Shown here piece by piece: positions 7,206-10,089 of a DNA stretch of 10,089 nucleotides. The stretch spans positions 1-10,089 of the forward strand of contig JAJFHI010000025.1 in assembly GCA_021775715.1 (NCBI GenBank), in the 5' to 3' direction. This DNA is from Hyphomicrobiaceae bacterium. GTDB lineage: Bacteria; Pseudomonadota; Alphaproteobacteria; Rhizobiales; Hyphomicrobiaceae. Each line of letters begins with the position of its first letter. The stretch's first letter is position 1. The position numbers and the translations under genes are program-made. The notes beneath the pieces are model-generated. The model did not search any database. It had not been told where the DNA came from and saw nothing but the letters and a program-made list of their open reading frames with translations.

Positions 7206-7682
7206 ATGAGCAAGCAAGATCTAGCTGCAACCGAAGATGGCAAGAAAGAACGGGGTTCACGGCGGGCAAACCCAGTCGATGTCCACGTCGGTAGTCGCGT
7301 TAGGTTGCGGCGCATGCTGCTTGGAATGAGCCAGGAAAAACTTGGTGACCAGCTCGGCCTGACGTTCCAGCAGGTGCAGAAATACGAAAAGGGTGTCAAC
7401 CGAATTGGTGCTAGCCGCTTGTTTGATTTGGCTCAGGTGCTCGGTGTGCCGATCCAATTTTTCTACGACGAGGCACCAGCTGGTTCGGGCGTCCAGTCGC
7501 CTGCCGCTCCTGGTTTTGGTGAGTCCAAGGAAGAAACGTATGTGGTAGACTTTCTTTCAAGCCGGGATGGTCTGGAACTCAACAAGGCATTTGTGCGGAT
7601 CACCAATCCGCGTGTGCGCCGGTCCATCGTTGACCTAGTCCGCTCTCTGGCCCAAGACGACGAACCTAAATCCTCTCTTTAA
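7206..7682 (+). CDS. praR: XRE-family transcriptional regulator, PraR/PhrR type
   Basis: A 158-residue DNA-binding protein with a single Cro/C1-type helix-turn-helix at about 29-85 (VGSRVRLRRMLLGMSQEKLG, then TFQQVQKYEKGVNRIGASRL). The recognition helix is near 53-63. A Gly/Pro/Ser-rich linker (91-108) leads to a conserved C-terminal helical segment, VVDFLSSRDGLELNKAFVRI and NPRVRRSIVDLVRSLA (113-150). This matches, from memory, the rhizobial PraR/PhrR group; in Sinorhizobium phrR lies beside actA (lnt) and is induced by low pH and other stress, and in other rhizobia PraR represses quorum-sensing, biofilm or reb genes. The lnt-regulator-metK placement supports this. ATG 7206 was chosen for the AAGGGTGAG site upstream; TTG 7155 would add 17 non-conserved residues. 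Target genes in this organism are unknown, and the symbol rests on family resemblance and position. Confidence 0.88.
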   Translation: MSKQDLAATEDGKKERGSRRANPVDVHVGSRVRLRRMLLGMSQEKLGDQLGLTFQQVQKYEKGVNRIGASRLFDLAQVLGVPIQFFYDEAPAGSGVQSPAAPGFGESKEETYVVDFLSSRDGLELNKAFVRITNPRVRRSIVDLVRSLAQDDEPKSSL

Positions 7683-7807
7683 GTTTCATCTGATCTTGGC
7701 ACGGTAACTCGGAAATTTGATACGTCCCGCCACCGGTCGCATCGAGATTAACGTTTGTATATCCCCCTACTTTGTGGGGAGGATTGCCGTTGTACCACGC
7801 GTTGGGC

Positions 7808-7878
7808 GTTGCAAGGCTTGACCGTGCCTAGAAACCTTGCAACAAACCGGCAAATTTCATCGGGCCTGAATGGCTCGA
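7808..7878 (+). promoter_or_regulatory. Two-hairpin leader upstream of metK, candidate cis-regulatory RNA
   Basis: Hairpin 1 pairs gttgcaagg (7808-7816) with ccttgcaac (7835-7843), nine perfect base pairs with an 18-nt loop. Hairpin 2 pairs tcgggcc (7860-7866) with ggctcga (7872-7878), seven pairs including one G-U, and ends only 22 nt before the metK GTG. The loop tetramer tgcc (7825-7828, just inside a possible nested aggc/gcct pairing) could pair with ggca at 7849-7852 as a pseudoknot. A smaller 5-bp stem tcccc/gggga lies at 7762-7780. It lacks the conserved SAM-II core as I remember it, and no U-tract follows, so any control would act on translation. The structure is seen; regulation is inferred. 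Confidence 0.35.
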
Positions 7879-7900
7879 CAACCGGGAACGTGGGGCAATC

Positions 7901-9097
7901 GTGGCCAGAACTTCTTACCTTTTTACAAGCGAATCTGTATCCGAAGGACACCCTGATAAGGTGAGCGATCGCATTTCTGACGAGATCGTCGATCTGTTCT
8001 ATCGGGAAGGCGCTGCAGCCGGCGACGATCCCTGGCAGATCCGTGCTGCGTGTGAAACGCTGACGACAACCAACCGCGTTGTCATCGCTGGCGAGACGCG
8101 CGGTCCGGAATCGGTGACTAAAGATGTGATCATCGATAAGACCCGTGAAGCCATCAAAGACATTGGCTACGAGCAGGATGGTTTCCACTGGAACACTGCT
8201 GAAATCGAAGTTTTGCTACACCCGCAGTCTGTCGATATTGCCCAGGGTGTTGACGCTGGCGATGATAAAGACGAGGGCGCCGGTGACCAGGGTATTATGT
8301 TTGGTTATGCCTGCCGTGACACCGATGCGCTGATGCCAGCGCCAATCTTTTACAGCCATAAGATTCTCGAAGTTCTTGCGAAAGCACGCAAGGGAAAAGA
8401 CGGCGATGCCGGCAAACTTGGTCCTGACTCTAAAAGCCAGGTCACGGTGCAATATGAAAACGGCAAGCCGGTTGCTGTCACACAGATCGTTTTGTCGACA
8501 CAGCATATTGACGCCAGCCTCAACTCCGATGACGTGCGCCAGATCGTTGAGCCTTATATTCGCGGTGTGTTGCCAGCGGAATGGGTGAGTAACGACACAG
8601 CTTGGCACGTCAACCCAACGGGCAAGTTTGTGATCGGCGGTCCGGACGGCGACTGTGGTCTGACAGGCCGCAAGATCATTGTTGATACGTACGGCGGTGC
8701 CGCGCCACATGGTGGTGGTGCATTCTCGGGTAAAGACACGACCAAGGTTGATCGCTCGGCTGCATACGTGTCGCGCTATTTGGCCAAAAACGTAGTTGCA
8801 GCCGGTCTTGCTGATCGTTGCACCATTCAGTTGGCCTATGCCATCGGTGTTGCCGAACCGCTGTCGATTTACGTCGACACGCATGAAACCGGCAGGGTCG
8901 ATGAAGTCAAGCTTGAGAAGGTGCTGGGTGAAGTCATGTCGCTGACGCCGCGTGGCATTCGCAAGCACCTCAATCTGAACAACCCAATCTACGCGCGCAC
9001 CGCAGCCTACGGCCACTTTGGTCGCGAAGTCGACAGCACGGGTGGTTTCACCTGGGAAGGTCTCGGCCTTGTCAACGCGCTTAAGTCGGCGTTCTAG
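7901..9097 (+). CDS. metK: S-adenosylmethionine synthetase MetK
   Basis: This enzyme makes S-adenosylmethionine from methionine and ATP, with hydrolysis of the tripolyphosphate intermediate, as a cytosolic tetramer. The 398-residue protein has the ATP/Mg motif SEGHPDK (14-20), the alphaproteobacterial GAGDQGIMFGYAC block (126-138) and the phosphate-binding loop GGGAFSGKD (271-279) followed by TTKVDRSAAY. The start is GTG 7901: the N-terminus MARTSYLFTSESVSEGHPDK aligns with rhizobial MetK, which begins MARxxYLFTSESV, and no better in-frame start exists upstream. The ribosome site is weak (GGGG at 7892-7895), so the hairpin ending at 7878 could influence initiation. A strong intrinsic terminator follows at 9147-9180. 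The product supplies methyl groups and radical-SAM cofactor for trmB and miaB in this window. Confidence 0.97.
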   Translation: MARTSYLFTSESVSEGHPDKVSDRISDEIVDLFYREGAAAGDDPWQIRAACETLTTTNRVVIAGETRGPESVTKDVIIDKTREAIKDIGYEQDGFHWNTAEIEVLLHPQSVDIAQGVDAGDDKDEGAGDQGIMFGYACRDTDALMPAPIFYSHKILEVLAKARKGKDGDAGKLGPDSKSQVTVQYENGKPVAVTQIVLSTQHIDASLNSDDVRQIVEPYIRGVLPAEWVSNDTAWHVNPTGKFVIGGPDGDCGLTGRKIIVDTYGGAAPHGGGAFSGKDTTKVDRSAAYVSRYLAKNVVAAGLADRCTIQLAYAIGVAEPLSIYVDTHETGRVDEVKLEKVLGEVMSLTPRGIRKHLNLNNPIYARTAAYGHFGREVDSTGGFTWEGLGLVNALKSAF

Positions 9098-9146
9098 ACT
9101 GCGCTACTTCGGAACCGACCCAAACACAATCGGGTGGTGAAGACAC

Positions 9147-9180
9147 AAGGCGGCTGCGGAACAACCGCGGCCGCTTTTTC
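9147..9180 (+). terminator. Intrinsic terminator after metK
   Basis: gcggctgcgg (9150-9159) pairs with ccgcggccgc (9165-9174), ten pairs with one G-U, around loop aacaa, followed by five T. Flanking aag/ttt pairs can extend the stem. It ends metK transcription and shows that the trmB frame upstream of ATG 9224, which is open back through this hairpin to 9134, is not coding. Confidence 0.85.
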
Positions 9181-9223
9181 TATTCGGTTTTGTTACAACA
9201 AATGTAAGGTTGTCGGGTGTGAC

Positions 9224-9928
9224 ATGAGCAAAGACCCATCTCAGCACCGGACCGACGAACTGCGCAGTTTCGGGCGTCGGCGAGGGCGCAAGTTAAGCCC
9301 GCTGCAAAGCGACCTCATGGCTGCGGTGTTGCCGCGCGTGTGCCTTGATCTCAAACAACCACCGCCGGCATCGCTGCGGACATTGTTTGACCCAACCGTT
9401 ACGGATGTCTGGTTGGAGATCGGCTTTGGTGGTGGAGAACATTTGCTTTGGCAGGCAGAGCACAATCGCAACGTTGGATTGATCGGCTGTGAACCATTTG
9501 AAGACGGCGTTGTTAAAGTCCTGCGCGGCATTGAGCAAAACGCGCTATCTAACATTCGCGTGCATGATGACGATGCGCGCGATGTTTTGCGCTGGTTGCC
9601 TAAGCATAGGGTGAGCCGCGCCTTTGTTTTGTTTCCTGATCCATGGCCGAAAGTGCGCCACCGCAAGCGCCGGCTAGTAAACGCTCAGTTGATCCAAGCT
9701 TTGGCGCGGGTGGTACGGCCAGGCGGTGAGCTACGGCTTGGCACCGACATCGGCGACTACGCGCGAACAATGTTAATAGCCCTGCAATCATCCGATCACT
9801 TTCAATGGACCGCGACAAAAGCTGCTGACTGGCGGCTGCGCCCTGACGACTGGCCGGAAACACGGTACGAGCAGAAGGCCCGACGGGAAGGCCGTGTTTG
9901 TTATTTCTTATCGCTACGCAAATCGTGA
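9224..9928 (+). CDS. trmB: tRNA (guanine-N7-)-methyltransferase TrmB
   Basis: A SAM-dependent enzyme forming m7G46 in the variable loop of tRNA. The 234-residue protein shows the N-terminal FGRRRGRKLSPLQ block (16-28), the SAM-binding loop LEIGFGGGEHL (64-74) and the acidic GCEPFEDGV strand. The family signature FPDPWPKVRHRKRRL follows at 137-151, then RPGGELRLGTD (165-175) and the C-terminal TRYEQKARREG (213-223), where Thr-x-Tyr-Glu is the expected G46-site motif. ATG 9224 was chosen because it gives the usual length and because the frame upstream runs through the metK terminator. The ribosome site is weak (aagg 9206-9209 or ggg near 9215-9217). With a terminator only 44 nt upstream, it needs its own promoter or read-through from metK. 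In related genomes rimP-nusA follow. Confidence 0.95.
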   Translation: MSKDPSQHRTDELRSFGRRRGRKLSPLQSDLMAAVLPRVCLDLKQPPPASLRTLFDPTVTDVWLEIGFGGGEHLLWQAEHNRNVGLIGCEPFEDGVVKVLRGIEQNALSNIRVHDDDARDVLRWLPKHRVSRAFVLFPDPWPKVRHRKRRLVNAQLIQALARVVRPGGELRLGTDIGDYARTMLIALQSSDHFQWTATKAADWRLRPDDWPETRYEQKARREGRVCYFLSLRKS

Positions 9929-9961
9929 AAGCGTTTGAAATATCGCTTCAAAATATTGAAT

Positions 9962-9992
9962 GCGGAAAAGTGCAAATAGCACTTGCAACCGC
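9962..9992 (+). other. Small hairpin downstream of trmB
   Basis: aagtgc (9968-9973) and gcactt (9979-9984) form a perfect 6-bp stem with loop aaata; gcgg (9962-9965) and ccgc (9989-9992) can close an outer stem. No U-tract follows, so it is not a standard intrinsic terminator. It may stabilise the trmB mRNA end or lie at the start of the next leader. Confidence 0.3.
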
Positions 9993-10028
9993 CTGCGGCA
10001 TAACGTAACTTGACGTTGCTCATGATCA

Positions 10029-10070
10029 TCTCAACTTTGAGAGTGGATCCTCCGGATCCGCTCTTTTTTC
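10029..10070 (+). terminator. Strong intrinsic terminator, probable rimP-leader attenuator
   Basis: gagtggatcc (10041-10050) pairs with ggatccgctc (10054-10063), ten pairs with one G-U, around loop tcc, followed by six T. A competing small stem tctcaa (10029-10034)/ttgaga (10037-10042) shares two bases with the terminator arm, so the two are mutually exclusive at that edge. A terminator at this spot, after trmB and before the expected rimP, matches the putative rimP-leader attenuator described in alphaproteobacteria. Since the window ends 19 bases later, rimP itself is not visible, and it could simply end trmB transcription. Confidence 0.75.
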
Positions 10071-10089
10071 TTTGGGAAATTCGATTGGG

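Noticed and set aside
7808..7900. SAM-II or SAM/SAH riboswitch upstream of metK
   Set aside because: The loop contains ttgaccg, a little like part of SAM-II, but the conserved U-rich loop and the downstream tail of the family as I remember it are missing, so I call only a structured leader.
8216..9016. Long open frame of 266 codons on the minus strand inside metK
   Set aside because: It is the antisense shadow of metK, has no recognisable domain, and metK is clearly the coding frame.
9134..9223. N-terminal extension of trmB from GTG 9134
   Set aside because: It would translate through the metK intrinsic terminator, and the extra residues are not part of TrmB.

Overview
This window is a conserved chromosomal housekeeping block, with every gene on the + strand. 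The gene order is plsC (5' end cut off), miaB, phoH, ybeY, a CorC/TlyC-family CBS protein, lnt, a praR/phrR-type XRE regulator, metK and trmB. The window ends in a strong intrinsic terminator where rimP would be expected to follow. This order, the alphaproteobacterial form of MetK and the PraR/PhrR-type regulator between lnt and metK point to an alphaproteobacterium, most likely of the Hyphomicrobiales (Rhizobiales). The genus cannot be told from this sequence. I see no insertion sequences, phage genes, CRISPR arrays, tRNAs or rRNAs.

Layout. 1-666 is the C-terminal part of an acylglycerol-phosphate acyltransferase. 667-963 is a non-coding gap rich in dyad symmetry, including a perfect 16-bp palindrome at 804-819. 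964-2307 is miaB. 2308-2513 is a gap with a plausible sigma-70 promoter whose -10 box overlaps a 10-bp palindrome. 2514-6944 is a tight cluster, phoH-ybeY-corC-lnt, with gaps of 14 nt, a 4-nt stop/start overlap, and 8 nt; it is almost certainly one operon. 6945-7205 is an AT-rich gap and leader before the regulator at 7206-7682. 7683-7900 is a leader with two clear hairpins before metK (7901-9097). A strong terminator at 9147-9180 separates metK from trmB (9224-9928). The last 160 bases hold small hairpins and a terminator at 10041-10069, placed where the putative rimP-leader attenuator of alphaproteobacteria would be.

How the genes relate. miaB modifies A37 of UNN-decoding tRNAs and trmB methylates G46 of tRNA. 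ybeY is an rRNA-processing/quality-control endonuclease, and its usual neighbours phoH (ybeZ) and corC (ybeX) have been tied to RNA and ribosome metabolism. lnt completes lipoprotein maturation and plsC makes phosphatidic acid, so the envelope genes sit inside a translation-maintenance cluster. metK makes the S-adenosylmethionine used by MiaB and TrmB.

No new defence, mobile or biosynthetic system is visible. The observations worth following are regulatory: the palindrome pair upstream of miaB, the palindrome on the phoH promoter, the metK leader hairpins and the terminal attenuator. The long low-complexity linker in the CorC-like protein is a smaller oddity. Several start codons are non-ATG (phoH TTG, lnt GTG, metK GTG).
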